This document shows positions 53,147 through 62,329 of a stretch of 64,000 nucleotides of DNA, in pieces. Both the position numbers and the translations under genes were made by a program. Origin of the DNA: Pseudomonas sp. IPO3778 (GTDB lineage Bacteria; Pseudomonadota; Gammaproteobacteria; Pseudomonadales; Pseudomonadaceae); the NCBI RefSeq assembly GCF_013386825.1, contig NZ_JACARC010000010.1, positions 62,001-126,000 of the forward strand, given 5' to 3'. The first letter of the stretch is position 1, and each line of letters starts with the position of its first letter. The notes under the pieces were generated by a model, which was given only the letters and a program-made list of their open reading frames with translations, had not been told where the DNA came from and ran no database searches.

Positions 53147-54679
53147 GTGACTGCGCTAAATCTGATTCCAGGCCAACTGAGCCTTGCCCAACTGCGGGCC
53201 ATCTACCAGCAGCCGGTAACCCTCAGCCTGGATGCCAGCGCATCAAGCCAGATCGACGCCAGTGTCGCCTGCGTGGAGCAGATTCTCGCCGAGAACCGCA
53301 CCGCGTACGGCATCAACACTGGTTTCGGCCTGCTGGCCTCGACCCGTATCGCCAGCGAAGACCTGGAAAACCTCCAGCGTTCCCTGGTGCTGTCCCATGC
53401 CGCCGGCGTCGGTGAGCCCATCAGCGATGCGCTGGTGCGACTGGTCATGGTGCTCAAGGTCAACAGCCTGAGCCGTGGTTTTTCCGGGATTCGCCGGCAG
53501 GTGATCGACGCGCTGATCGCCCTGATCAACGCCGAGGTGTACCCGCACATTCCGCTGAAAGGCTCGGTGGGTGCCTCCGGTGACCTGGCGCCGTTGGCTC
53601 ACATGTCGCTGGTGCTGTTGGGCGAAGGCAAAGCCCGCTATAAAGGCGAATGGCTGGAAGCCACCGCCGCGCTGAAAGTCGCCGGCCTGACGCCGCTGAC
53701 CCTGGCGGCCAAGGAAGGCCTGGCGCTGCTCAACGGCACCCAGGTTTCCACCGCGTATGCGCTGCGGGGCCTGTTCGAAGGCGAAGACCTGTTCGCCGGT
53801 GCCCTGGCCTGTGGCGCCCTGACGGTGGAAGCCGTGCTGGGTTCGCGCTCGCCGTTCGACGCGCGCATTCACGCAGCCCGTGGCCAGCGTGGCCAGATCG
53901 ACTCCGCCGCCGCGTATCGCGCCCTGCTGGGTGAAAGCAGTGAAGTGTCCCAGTCCCACGAAAACTGCGACAAGGTCCAGGACCCGTACTCCCTGCGCTG
54001 CCAGCCGCAAGTCATGGGCGCCTGCCTGACCCAGTTCCGCCAGGCGGCCGACGTACTGGTGGTGGAAGCCAACGCGGTGTCCGATAACCCCTTGGTGTTT
54101 GCGGCAGAAGGTGACGTGATTTCCGGCGGCAACTTCCACGCAGAGCCGGTGGCCATGGCGGCGGACAACATGGCCTTGGCCATCGCGGAAATCGGTTCCC
54201 TGAGCGAGCGTCGTATCTCGTTGATGATGGACAAACACATGTCGCAACTGCCGCCCTTCCTGGTGGCCAACGGTGGCGTGAACTCCGGCTTCATGATCGC
54301 CCAGGTAACGGCAGCGGCACTGGCCAGCGAGAACAAGGCGCTGGCCCATCCCCATAGCGTCGACAGCCTGCCGACCTCGGCGAACCAGGAAGACCACGTG
54401 TCGATGGCGCCGGCCGCAGGCAAGCGCCTGTGGGAAATGGCCGAGAACACCCGTGGTGTACTGGCGGTGGAATGGTTGGCGGCGTGCCAGGGCCTGGACC
54501 TGCGCAATGGTCTGAAAACCTCGCCCGCGCTGGAAAAGGCCCGCGGGATTCTGCGCGGCAAAGTGGCGTTTTATGAGAAGGACCGGTTCTTTGCGCCGGA
54601 CATCAACGCGGCGACCGAGCTGTTGGCGACGCGATGCCTGAATGAGCTGGTGCCGGCGAAGTTGCTCCCGAGCCTCTAA
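53147..54679 (+). CDS. hutH: HutH, histidine ammonia-lyase (functional copy, HutH2)
   Basis: A 510-residue enzyme that removes ammonia from histidine to give urocanate. From the GTG start, Tyr54 ([10 protein letters not shown]) and the MIO triad Ala143-Ser144-Gly145 ([14 protein letters not shown]) agree with the numbering of P. putida [17 protein letters not shown] and NQEDHVSM are intact. I choose GTG 53147 because AGGAG lies seven bases before it; the in-frame ATG at 53141 is only one base from AGGAG. It follows the MIO-less paralogue by 120 bases. Confidence 0.96.
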   Translation: MTALNLIPGQLSLAQLRAIYQQPVTLSLDASASSQIDASVACVEQILAENRTAYGINTGFGLLASTRIASEDLENLQRSLVLSHAAGVGEPISDALVRLVMVLKVNSLSRGFSGIRRQVIDALIALINAEVYPHIPLKGSVGASGDLAPLAHMSLVLLGEGKARYKGEWLEATAALKVAGLTPLTLAAKEGLALLNGTQVSTAYALRGLFEGEDLFAGALACGALTVEAVLGSRSPFDARIHAARGQRGQIDSAAAYRALLGESSEVSQSHENCDKVQDPYSLRCQPQVMGACLTQFRQAADVLVVEANAVSDNPLVFAAEGDVISGGNFHAEPVAMAADNMALAIAEIGSLSERRISLMMDKHMSQLPPFLVANGGVNSGFMIAQVTAAALASENKALAHPHSVDSLPTSANQEDHVSMAPAAGKRLWEMAENTRGVLAVEWLAACQGLDLRNGLKTSPALEKARGILRGKVAFYEKDRFFAPDINAATELLATRCLNELVPAKLLPSL

Positions 54680-54693
54680 GGGATGGATGCCCC

Positions 54694-54778
54694 TGTAGGA
54701 GCGAGCTTGCTCGCGAAAAAGGTACATCCACCGCAGCGATGCGCCTGGAATACCTTCGCGAGCAAGCTCGCTCCTACA
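54694..54778. repeat. REPIN, inverted near-copy of the one at 44922-45008
   Basis: Perfect arms TGTAGGAGCGAGCTTGCTCGCGA/TCGCGAGCAAGCTCGCTCCTACA. Read on the minus strand the spacer starts AGGTATTCCAGGCGCAT, as in the other copy. It lies between hutH and the histidine permease gene. Confidence 0.93.
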
Positions 54779-54805
54779 GAAAATAAAAATAAATAGGGAC
54801 GAGAA

Positions 54806-56212
54806 ATGCACCAGGAAAAAGGTTTGAAACGCGGGCTCTCCGCCCGACATATTCGCTTCATGGCGCTCGGTTCCGCGATCGGTACCGGGCTCTTCTACGG
54901 CTCCGCCTCCGCCATCCAGATGGCCGGCCCCGCTGTACTCCTGGCCTACCTCATCGGTGGCGCCGCCGTGTTCATGGTGATGCGCGCCCTCGGCGAAATG
55001 GCCGTGCACAACCCGGTGTCCGGCTCCTTCGGCCACTACGCCAGCACCTACCTGGGCCCGATGGCCGGCTTTATCCTCGGCTGGACCTACGCCTTTGAAA
55101 TGATCATCGTCTGCCTCGCCGACGTCACCGCCTTCGGCATCTACATGGGCTTCTGGTTTCCCGAAGTCGCGCGCTGGGTCTGGGTGCTGGGCATCGTGCT
55201 GCTGATCGGCGGCTTGAACCTGTGCAACGTCAAAGTCTTTGGCGAAATGGAGTTCTGGCTGTCGCTGCTCAAGGTTGGCGCCATCGTGGCGATGATCCTC
55301 GGCGGCTTCGGCATCATGCTGTTCGGCATTCACTCGGCGGGCGAAGCGCCGGCCACCGGCCTCAGCAACCTGTGGGCCCACGGCGGCTTCATGCCGAACG
55401 GCGTGGGTGGCTTGATTGCGTCCTTCGCGGTGGTGATGTTTGCCTTTGGCGGCATCGAAATCATCGGCATCACCGCAGGCGAGGCCAAGGACCCGCAGCG
55501 GGTGATCCCCAAGGCGATCAACGCAGTGCCGTTGCGCATCCTGCTGTTCTACGTGCTGACGTTGTTTGTGCTGATGGCGATCTACCCGTGGCCGCAGATC
55601 GGCAGCCAGGGCAGCCCGTTCGTGCAGATCTTCAGCAACCTGGGGATAGGCTCGGCGGCGACCATCCTCAATATCGTGGTGATCTCGGCTGCCGTCTCGG
55701 CCATCAACAGCGACATCTTCGGCGCAGGCCGCATGATGTTCGGCCTGGCCCAGCAAGGGCAGGCGCCCAAAGGGTTTGCCCAGCTGTCGAAACAAGGCGT
55801 GCCGTGGATGACGGTGGTGGTGATGGGCGCCGCATTGCTGGGCGGTGTGGTGCTCAATTACCTGATCCCGGAAAACGTGTTCCTGGTGATCGCATCGATT
55901 GCGACCTTCGCCACGGTGTGGGTGTGGCTGATGATCCTGGTCACCCAGGTGGCCATGCGTCGCTCGATGACCAAGGAGCAAATCGCCGAGCTGAAATTCC
56001 CGGTGCCGTTCTGGCCCTATGCGCCAGCGGCCGCCATCGTGTTCATGCTGTTTATCTTCGGCGTGCTGGGTTACTTCCCGGACACCCAGGCCGCCCTTAT
56101 GGTCGGTGCCGTGTGGATCGTCCTGCTGATCGTTGCCTACCTGCTGTGGGTCAAGCCCGCCGCCGGGCAAACGGCCAAGGTCCACTACGACCCGGCTTTG
56201 TCTCATCGATAA
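54806..56212 (+). CDS. hutT: APC-family amino acid permease, probable histidine transporter HutTh
   Basis: A 468-residue, twelve-helix permease of the amino acid transporter (AAT) group: [20 protein letters not shown] at helix 1, [20 protein letters not shown], and [19 protein letters not shown] at helix 6. Position in the hut operon points to histidine uptake, as for HutTh of P. fluorescens. GGGACGAG lies just before the ATG. Confidence 0.92.
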   Translation: MHQEKGLKRGLSARHIRFMALGSAIGTGLFYGSASAIQMAGPAVLLAYLIGGAAVFMVMRALGEMAVHNPVSGSFGHYASTYLGPMAGFILGWTYAFEMIIVCLADVTAFGIYMGFWFPEVARWVWVLGIVLLIGGLNLCNVKVFGEMEFWLSLLKVGAIVAMILGGFGIMLFGIHSAGEAPATGLSNLWAHGGFMPNGVGGLIASFAVVMFAFGGIEIIGITAGEAKDPQRVIPKAINAVPLRILLFYVLTLFVLMAIYPWPQIGSQGSPFVQIFSNLGIGSAATILNIVVISAAVSAINSDIFGAGRMMFGLAQQGQAPKGFAQLSKQGVPWMTVVVMGAALLGGVVLNYLIPENVFLVIASIATFATVWVWLMILVTQVAMRRSMTKEQIAELKFPVPFWPYAPAAAIVFMLFIFGVLGYFPDTQAALMVGAVWIVLLIVAYLLWVKPAAGQTAKVHYDPALSHR

Positions 56213-56229
56213 CCAAACGCAGGTGTTGA

Positions 56230-57435
56230 ATGAAAACGCTTTGGCAACACTGCCACGTTGCAACCATGGCCCAGGGCAACTACTCGATCATCGAGGATGC
56301 CGCTATCGTGACCTCGGGCACGCTCATCGAGTGGATCGGCCCGCGCGCCGATCTGCCGAAGGCGGACTACGCGACCACCCATGACCTGCTGGGGGCGTGG
56401 GTCACGCCCGGGCTGATCGACTGCCACACCCACACGGTGTTCGGTGGCAATCGCAGCGGTGAGTTCGAGCAGCGGCTGCAAGGCGTGAGCTATGCCGAGA
56501 TCGCAGCGGCCGGTGGCGGTATTGCCAGCACCGTGCGCGCCACGCGTGCGGCAACCGAAGATGAGTTGTTTGCCAGCGGCCACAAGCGCCTGCGCAGTTT
56601 GCTGCGGGACGGCGTGACCACCGTCGAGATCAAGTCCGGCTACGGCCTGGACCTGGCCAGCGAGCGCAAGATTCTGCGGGTGATCCGCCGCCTCGGCGCC
56701 GAGTTGCCGGTGAGTGTGCGCAGTACTTGCCTGGCGGCCCACGCGTTGCCGCCGGAGTACGCGGACCGCGCCGACGCCTACATCGACCACATCTGCGCCG
56801 AGATGCTGCCGGCACTGGCGGCGGAAGGCCTGGTGGATGCGGTCGACGCCTTCTGTGAATACCTGGCGTTTTCGCCAGAGCAGGTGGAGCGCGTGTTCAT
56901 CTCTGCCCAAAAACTCGGCTTGCCGGTAAAACTGCACGCCGAACAATTGTCGTCCTTGCATGGCTCCAGCCTGGCGGCGCGTTATCAGGCGCTGTCGGCG
57001 GACCATCTGGAGTTCATGACCGAAGAAGACGCCATCGCCATGGCCGCTTCCGGCACCGTCGCGGTGTTGCTGCCGGGGGCGTTCTACTTCCTGCGGGAAA
57101 CCCAGTTGCCGCCGATGGACGCCCTGCGCAAGCACGGCGTGAAGATCGCCATTGCCAGCGACCTCAACCCGGGCACCTCGCCGGCGTTGTCGGTGCGCCT
57201 GATGCTGAACATGGCCTGCACCCTGTTCCGCATGACCCCGGAAGAAGCCCTGGCCGGCGCCACGCAGCACGCGGCCACCGCCCTGGGCCTGGGTGACAGC
57301 CATGGCTCGCTGGAAGTGGGCAAGGTCGCGGACTTTGTCGCCTGGCAGATCGATCGCCCTGCCGACCTGGCCTACTGGCTGGGCGGCGAGCTGGATAAAC
57401 GCGTCGTGCGCCATGGCGCCGATGTCACCGTTTGA
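56230..57435 (+). CDS. hutI: HutI, imidazolonepropionase
   Basis: A 401-residue amidohydrolase opening the imidazolone ring to formimino-glutamate. Metal ligands in [30 protein letters not shown] and [10 protein letters not shown] are conserved. It follows hutT by 17 bases and precedes hutG by 11. Confidence 0.97.
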   Translation: MKTLWQHCHVATMAQGNYSIIEDAAIVTSGTLIEWIGPRADLPKADYATTHDLLGAWVTPGLIDCHTHTVFGGNRSGEFEQRLQGVSYAEIAAAGGGIASTVRATRAATEDELFASGHKRLRSLLRDGVTTVEIKSGYGLDLASERKILRVIRRLGAELPVSVRSTCLAAHALPPEYADRADAYIDHICAEMLPALAAEGLVDAVDAFCEYLAFSPEQVERVFISAQKLGLPVKLHAEQLSSLHGSSLAARYQALSADHLEFMTEEDAIAMAASGTVAVLLPGAFYFLRETQLPPMDALRKHGVKIAIASDLNPGTSPALSVRLMLNMACTLFRMTPEEALAGATQHAATALGLGDSHGSLEVGKVADFVAWQIDRPADLAYWLGGELDKRVVRHGADVTV

Positions 57436-57446
57436 GGAGTAGCGCT

Positions 57447-58247
57447 GTGGATAAGGTTCTGAATTTCAAACAAGGCCGCGTACCGCTGCTGATCAGCATG
57501 CCCCATGCGGGCCTGCGTCTCACGCCGGCGGTGCAGGCCGGGCTGATCCCCGAGGCGCAAAGCCTGCCGGACACCGACTGGCACATTCCCACGCTGTACG
57601 ACTTCGCCGACGAACTGGGCGCCAGCACCCTGGCCGCCGAATATTCGCGTTTTGTCATCGACCTGAACCGGCCTTCAGACGACAAGCCGCTGTACGTCGG
57701 TGCCACCACCGGCCTCTACCCGGCGACGCTGTTCGACGGTGTGCCGCTGTTCCGCGAAGGCCTGGAACCGTCCAAGGCCGAGCGCGCCACGTACCTGGAG
57801 CAGGTGTGGACGCCGTATCACCGAACCCTGCAAAACGAGCTGGCCCGGCTCAAGGCCGAGTTCGGCTATGCGCTGCTGTTTGACGCGCACTCGATCCGCT
57901 CGGTGATCCCGCACCTGTTCGAAGGCAAGCTGCCGGACTTCAACCTCGGCACCTTCAATGGCGCCGCCTGCGATCCGCAGCTGGCCAGCCAACTGGAAGC
58001 CATCTGCGCCGGGCATCCGCAGTACAGCCATGTGCTCAACGGGCGTTTCAAGGGCGGGCATATCACCCGGCACTACGGCAATCCGGCCGAGAACATCCAC
58101 GCCGTGCAGCTGGAACTGGGGCAGTGCACGTACATGGAAGAGTTTGAGCCGTTCCGTTATCGCGCCGATTTGGCCGAACCGACGCGGGTGGTGTTGAAGG
58201 AATTGCTGGAAGGGTTCCTGGCATGGGGGCAAAAGCACTACCGGTGA
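57447..58247 (+). CDS. hutG: HutG, N-formylglutamate deformylase
   Basis: A 266-residue metal enzyme releasing formate and glutamate, the last step of the five-step pathway that needs HutF. LLISMPHAGLRLTP, DTDWHIPTLYDFA, FDAHSIRSV and FKGGHITRHYG are family motifs with the zinc ligands. The start is GTG 57447, seven bases after GAGGAG; the in-frame TTG overlapping the hutI stop is less likely. It ends the hut operon. Confidence 0.95.
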   Translation: MDKVLNFKQGRVPLLISMPHAGLRLTPAVQAGLIPEAQSLPDTDWHIPTLYDFADELGASTLAAEYSRFVIDLNRPSDDKPLYVGATTGLYPATLFDGVPLFREGLEPSKAERATYLEQVWTPYHRTLQNELARLKAEFGYALLFDAHSIRSVIPHLFEGKLPDFNLGTFNGAACDPQLASQLEAICAGHPQYSHVLNGRFKGGHITRHYGNPAENIHAVQLELGQCTYMEEFEPFRYRADLAEPTRVVLKELLEGFLAWGQKHYR

Positions 58248-58267
58248 TCGGTTGCGCAGTTGAGATA

Positions 58268-58345
58268 GCCATCGCGGGCAAGCCCGGCTCCCACCTTTTG
58301 AATGGCAAACATATTCAAATGTGGGAGCTGGCTTGCCTGCGATGA
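58268..58345. repeat. REP pair (reversed arms) after hutG
   Basis: CATCGCGGGCAAGCCCGGCTCCCAC is followed by the inverted-type GTGGGAGCTGGCTTGCCTGCGATG; GTGGG ends face inward. The remaining 150 bases to the next gene hold its promoter region, in which I see no clear consensus. Confidence 0.85.
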
Positions 58346-58495
58346 GGCCCTCAACAGCCACACACCTCTCAAGTCGCCTGAGTGCAACTCACAGTCGCCA
58401 CAGGTCGCTTTGATCGAGGTCCCGCTGGGTAAGGTGTTGGGCACGGCGCGTCAGACGCCATCCCCACAATAAAACTGCCGAGTGAGACCGCATCG

Positions 58496-59443
58496 ATGAA
58501 AAGACTGTTCAACCGTTGCCTGTTGATTCTCACCGGCGCCGCCCTCCTGAGCGCCAACGCGATGGCCGCCGACCCGGCCTCGTGCAAGGCCGTGCGCATG
58601 GGCGTGGTCAGCTGGACCGACGTGATCGCCACCAGCGGCATGGCCGATGTGCTGCTCAATGGCCTGGGCTATGACAGCAAGCAAACCAGCGCCGTGCAGC
58701 AAATCATCTTTGCCGGCATCCGCGACAAGCGCCTGGATATCTTCCTCGGCTACTGGAAACCGGCGATGGACAACAACATCGCGCCATTTCTCGCCGCCAA
58801 TCAGGTCAAGGTGTTCGACAAACCGAGCCTGTCCGACGCCCAGGCCACCCTGGCGGTACCGCAGTACGTCGCCGATGCGGGCCTGAAAACCTTTGCCGAC
58901 ATTGCCCGCTTCAAGGACAAACTGGGCGGCAAGATTTACGGCATCGAACCGGGCAGCGGCGCCAATACCGACATCCAGAAAATGATCGACAGCAACCGCT
59001 TTGGCCTGGGCGGCTTCAAGCTGGTGGCGTCGGGTGAAGCCGGCATGCTGGCCGCGGTGCAGCGGGCGGTGAACCGCAAGGAGTTCGTGGTGTTTGTCGG
59101 CTGGACCCCGCACCCGATGAACATCAACATGAAAATGGCGTATCTGACCGGCAGTGAAGATGTGTTCGGTGCCAACGAGGGCATGGCCACGGTCTCCACG
59201 GTGACGGCGCCGGACTACGCCGAACGTTGCCCCAACGTGACCCGGCTGCTGGAAAACCTGACCTACACCGCCGCCCAGGAAAGCCAGTTGATGGTGCCGA
59301 TCATGGACCGCAAGACACCGCAGGACGTGGCCAAGCAATGGCTGCGGGACAATCCCGAGGACTTGCAGCGCTGGCTGGCGGGTGTGACGACCCTGGATGG
59401 CAAGGACGGCGTGGCGGCGGTGCAGGCCAGCCTGAAACCTTGA
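58496..59443 (+). CDS. Choline/betaine-type ABC transporter substrate-binding protein, orphan
   Basis: A 315-residue exported protein (signal LFNRCLLILTGAALLSANAMA) of the OpuAC family, close to ChoX/BetX/CaiX: VRMGVVSWTDVIATSGMADVLL, LDIFLGYWKPAMD, FVVFVGWTPHPMNI. The several Trp/Tyr residues fit a quaternary-amine cage. No permease or ATPase lies beside it. In pseudomonads such orphan proteins share one core transporter, and it could also feed HutWV, but that is speculation. The ribosome site is weak. Confidence 0.85.
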   Translation: MKRLFNRCLLILTGAALLSANAMAADPASCKAVRMGVVSWTDVIATSGMADVLLNGLGYDSKQTSAVQQIIFAGIRDKRLDIFLGYWKPAMDNNIAPFLAANQVKVFDKPSLSDAQATLAVPQYVADAGLKTFADIARFKDKLGGKIYGIEPGSGANTDIQKMIDSNRFGLGGFKLVASGEAGMLAAVQRAVNRKEFVVFVGWTPHPMNINMKMAYLTGSEDVFGANEGMATVSTVTAPDYAERCPNVTRLLENLTYTAAQESQLMVPIMDRKTPQDVAKQWLRDNPEDLQRWLAGVTTLDGKDGVAAVQASLKP

Positions 59444-59475
59444 TGCGAACACGATAGATCAAACAACAGAGAGCC

Positions 59476-59570
59476 AATGTGGGAGCCGGGCTTGCCCGCG
59501 ATAGCGGTGTATCAGTCGACGATGGCGTTGGTTGAAATACCGCTATCGCAGGCAAGCCAGCTCCCACATT
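59476..59570. repeat. REP doublet (REPIN)
   Basis: AATGTGGGAGCCGGGCTTGCCCGCGATAGCGGT faces the inverted ACCGCTATCGCAGGCAAGCCAGCTCCCACATT; the arms are from two subtypes. Confidence 0.92.
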
Positions 59571-59616
59571 TGTCTTGTGGTGTGCTTTGAGTCTTCATAT
59601 CAGGACGATCACCTTC

Positions 59617-60552
59617 ATGTCCCTTTACCCTATTTCCGCGCCGATGTGCGCCTTTGTCGAAAAAACCGAATCCTTCACCAGCGACGACACGTCGCTGGCT
59701 GGGTTGCGCAGGGGCTATGACCGCATGTGCCAAGCGTTCACCCCGGCGCGGCCGGAAGGGTTACAGGTGTCAGACGTTTCCCTGGGTGGCGTGGGCGTGC
59801 GCATTTATCAGCCGGCGACGCCAGCCCCCGATGCCGGCTGGCCCTGCATCCTTTATATGCACGGTGGCGGCTGGGTGGTGGGCGGCCTGGATTCCCACGA
59901 CTTTATCTGCGGTGAGCTGGCCGACGCGCTGCAGGTGCTGGTCATCGCCATCGACTATCGCCTGGCACCCGAACACCCTTTCCCGGCCGCCTTCGACGAT
60001 TGCTGCGCGGTCTGGCGGGCGATTCAGGCGGGTGAAGCGCCTTGCCCTGTCAACCTGCAGCGCCTGGTGGTGGCCGGTGACAGTGCCGGCGGTAACCTGG
60101 CGGCCGCGTTGTGCCTGGGGTTGCGGGATGACCACCAACCGCAGCCCCTGGCACAAATCCTGATCTACCCCGGCCTGGGCGGCCCCGCTGACTTGCCATC
60201 CCGCCGCGACTGCGTTGACGCGCCGCTGCTCAGCACGGCCGACACCGAATGCTACCTGGCGCTCTATTTGCGCGGGCCGGGCAAACCGTCGCCCTATGCC
60301 ATGCCCTTGCTGGCTGCAGATTTCAGCGGGTTGCCCCAGGCGTTGATCGCCGTCGCCCAGTTCGACCCGCTGCGGGACGACGGCATGCTCTACGCCGAAC
60401 GCCTGCAAGCGGCCGGGGTGGCGGCCACGCTGTACCCCGGCAAAGGCCTGGTCCACGGCTGCCTGCGGGCCCGGGGCCAGGTGGAGGAGGTCGACCGGCT
60501 GTACGGTTACCTGCTGAACTACCTGCGTGGAGTTCTGCTGACACAGGTCTGA
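59617..60552 (+). CDS. Alpha/beta hydrolase of the hormone-sensitive-lipase family
   Basis: A 311-residue esterase/lipase-type enzyme. Oxyanion motif HGGGW (82-86), nucleophile Ser156 in GDSAGG, then an FDPLRDDG segment with the catalytic Asp and LVHGCL with the His complete the triad. No signal peptide, so it is probably cytoplasmic. The natural substrate is unknown. The start at the ATG of MSLYPISAPM follows AGGA at long spacing. Confidence 0.88.
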   Translation: MSLYPISAPMCAFVEKTESFTSDDTSLAGLRRGYDRMCQAFTPARPEGLQVSDVSLGGVGVRIYQPATPAPDAGWPCILYMHGGGWVVGGLDSHDFICGELADALQVLVIAIDYRLAPEHPFPAAFDDCCAVWRAIQAGEAPCPVNLQRLVVAGDSAGGNLAAALCLGLRDDHQPQPLAQILIYPGLGGPADLPSRRDCVDAPLLSTADTECYLALYLRGPGKPSPYAMPLLAADFSGLPQALIAVAQFDPLRDDGMLYAERLQAAGVAATLYPGKGLVHGCLRARGQVEEVDRLYGYLLNYLRGVLLTQV

Positions 60553-60655
60553 GTCCACCAGGGCATGCTCATTGCACAATTCGGGTTTATGATGCCAGAC
60601 GGCAAAATAAAAGACGTCCCCCCAGGGATGAACTCGACCCCTTACGGAGCGCGCA

Positions 60656-61627
60656 ATGCAGACTTTGTACCCGCAGATCAAACCCTACGCCCGGCACGAT
60701 CTGGCCGTCGACGAAACCCACGTCCTGTATGTCGATGAAAGCGGTTCCCCGGAAGGCTTGCCCGTCGTCTTCATCCATGGCGGCCCTGGCGCCGGGTGTG
60801 ACGCTAATAGCCGCTGCTATTTCGATCCTAACCTGTACCGAATTGTTACTTTTGATCAGCGCGGCTGCGGGCGCTCCACCCCACGGGCCAGCCTGGAAAA
60901 CAACACCACCTGGGACCTGGTGGCCGACCTTGAGCGAATCCGCGAACACCTGGGCATCGAAAAATGGGTGCTGTTCGGCGGTTCCTGGGGTTCGACCCTG
61001 GCCCTGGCCTACGCGCAAACCCACCCGGAGCGTGTGCATGGCCTGATTGTGCGCGGCATTTTTCTGGCCCGCCCCCAGGACATTCAATGGTTCTACCAGG
61101 CCGGTGCCAGCCGTCTGTTCCCTGACTACTGGCAGGATTACCTCGCGCCGATCCCTGCGGAGGAGCGCCACGACCTGCTCAGCGCCTACCACAAGCGCCT
61201 GACCGGCAATGACCAGATCGCCCAGATGCACGCCGCCAAGGCCTGGTCCACGTGGGAAGGCCGCATGCTGGGCCTGTGCCCGAACCCGCAATTGATCGAG
61301 CGCTTCTCCGAACCCCAGCGCGCGTTGTCGATTGCCCGTATCGAATGCCATTACTTCACCAACAATTCGTTCCTTGAGCCCAACCAGCTGATTCGCGACA
61401 TGCACAAGATCGCCCATCTGCCTGGCGTAATCGTGCACGGCCGCTACGATATGATCTGCCCGCTGGACAACGCCTGGGAGCTGCATCAGGCCTGGCCCAA
61501 CAGTGAGCTGCAGATTATCCGCGAGGCCGGCCATGCGGCTTCCGAGCCCGGAATCACCGATGCGTTGGTACGTGCCGCGAGTGAAATGGCACGGCGCCTG
61601 CTTGATTTGCCGCCTGAAGAAGCATGA
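60656..61627 (+). CDS. pip: Pip, proline iminopeptidase
   Basis: A 323-residue S33 serine peptidase that removes N-terminal proline from peptides. HGGPG (41-45), the nucleophile Ser110 in [13 protein letters not shown], and [10 protein letters not shown] and EAGHAA with the catalytic Asp and His are present. GGAG six bases before the ATG. It overlaps dtd by 4 bases, a pairing common in pseudomonads. Confidence 0.95.
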   Translation: MQTLYPQIKPYARHDLAVDETHVLYVDESGSPEGLPVVFIHGGPGAGCDANSRCYFDPNLYRIVTFDQRGCGRSTPRASLENNTTWDLVADLERIREHLGIEKWVLFGGSWGSTLALAYAQTHPERVHGLIVRGIFLARPQDIQWFYQAGASRLFPDYWQDYLAPIPAEERHDLLSAYHKRLTGNDQIAQMHAAKAWSTWEGRMLGLCPNPQLIERFSEPQRALSIARIECHYFTNNSFLEPNQLIRDMHKIAHLPGVIVHGRYDMICPLDNAWELHQAWPNSELQIIREAGHAASEPGITDALVRAASEMARRLLDLPPEEA

Positions 61628-62061
61628 AGGGGCTTTTGCAACGGGTGCGCGGCGCCCGGGTCGAGGTAGAAGGGCAGGTGGTGGGTGCGATAGACCAGGG
61701 TTTGCTGGTGCTGGTGGCCGTCGAGCCTTCAGATACCCCGGCCAGCGCCGACAAACTGCTGCATAAGCTGCTTAACTATCGGGTGTTCAGCGATGACGAG
61801 GGCAAGATGAACCTGTCCTTGAAAGACATTGGCGGCGGTTTGCTGCTGGTGTCCCAGTTCACCCTGGCGGCAGACACCAAGAGCGGCTTGCGTCCCAGCT
61901 TCTCCACGGCGGCACCGCCGGCGTTGGGCGAGCAGCTTTTCGACTACCTGCTGTTACAAGCGCAACAATTGCATGGCACGGTAGTGGCAGGGCGTTTTGG
62001 CGCTGATATGCAGGTGCATTTGGTCAATGACGGGCCGGTCACCTTCCTGTTACAGACGTGA
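61624..62061 (+). CDS. dtd: Dtd, D-aminoacyl-tRNA deacylase
   Basis: A 145-residue proofreading enzyme that hydrolyses D-aminoacyl-tRNAs. [17 protein letters not shown] (77-93) and the cross-subunit Gly-cisPro motif NDGPVT (135-140) are intact and length is normal. Start ATGA overlaps the pip stop. The 268 bases after it contain no gene that I can identify and must hold the opgG promoter. Confidence 0.96.
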   Translation: MKGLLQRVRGARVEVEGQVVGAIDQGLLVLVAVEPSDTPASADKLLHKLLNYRVFSDDEGKMNLSLKDIGGGLLLVSQFTLAADTKSGLRPSFSTAAPPALGEQLFDYLLLQAQQLHGTVVAGRFGADMQVHLVNDGPVTFLLQT

Positions 62062-62329
62062 ATGTACTGAAAACGACTTGTAATGCCCAAAAAACCGGGT
62101 TTTCGCTACAAATACTTCGCTGACCCTGATGCGTTGTCTCGCGGGCTACTAGATAATCGCGCGCTACGGGGATCAGCGTTAAATTGGTCCATTTTTGACT
62201 TACGTAGAGACTTGTCCGATAGCTAGTGGGGAATCATTTAGCCCCATGGGAGTCGGAACAATGCTCGCCAACCTGGCATATAGATAGCTGGCCGTTGGTT
62301 TTTTGATCTGTTTTCGGCGAGGGTTGCTC

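Noticed and set aside
53243..56263. A 1006-codon open frame on the minus strand opposite hutH and hutT
   Set aside because: It is antisense to two clear genes and its translation is Gly/Arg/His/Gln-rich without any domain. High GC3 in the real genes removes stops from this frame.
62062..62329. Small RNA or leader element upstream of opgG
   Set aside because: Only weak stems (for example TGGGG/CCCCA near 62228-62247) and no credible promoter-terminator pair were found.
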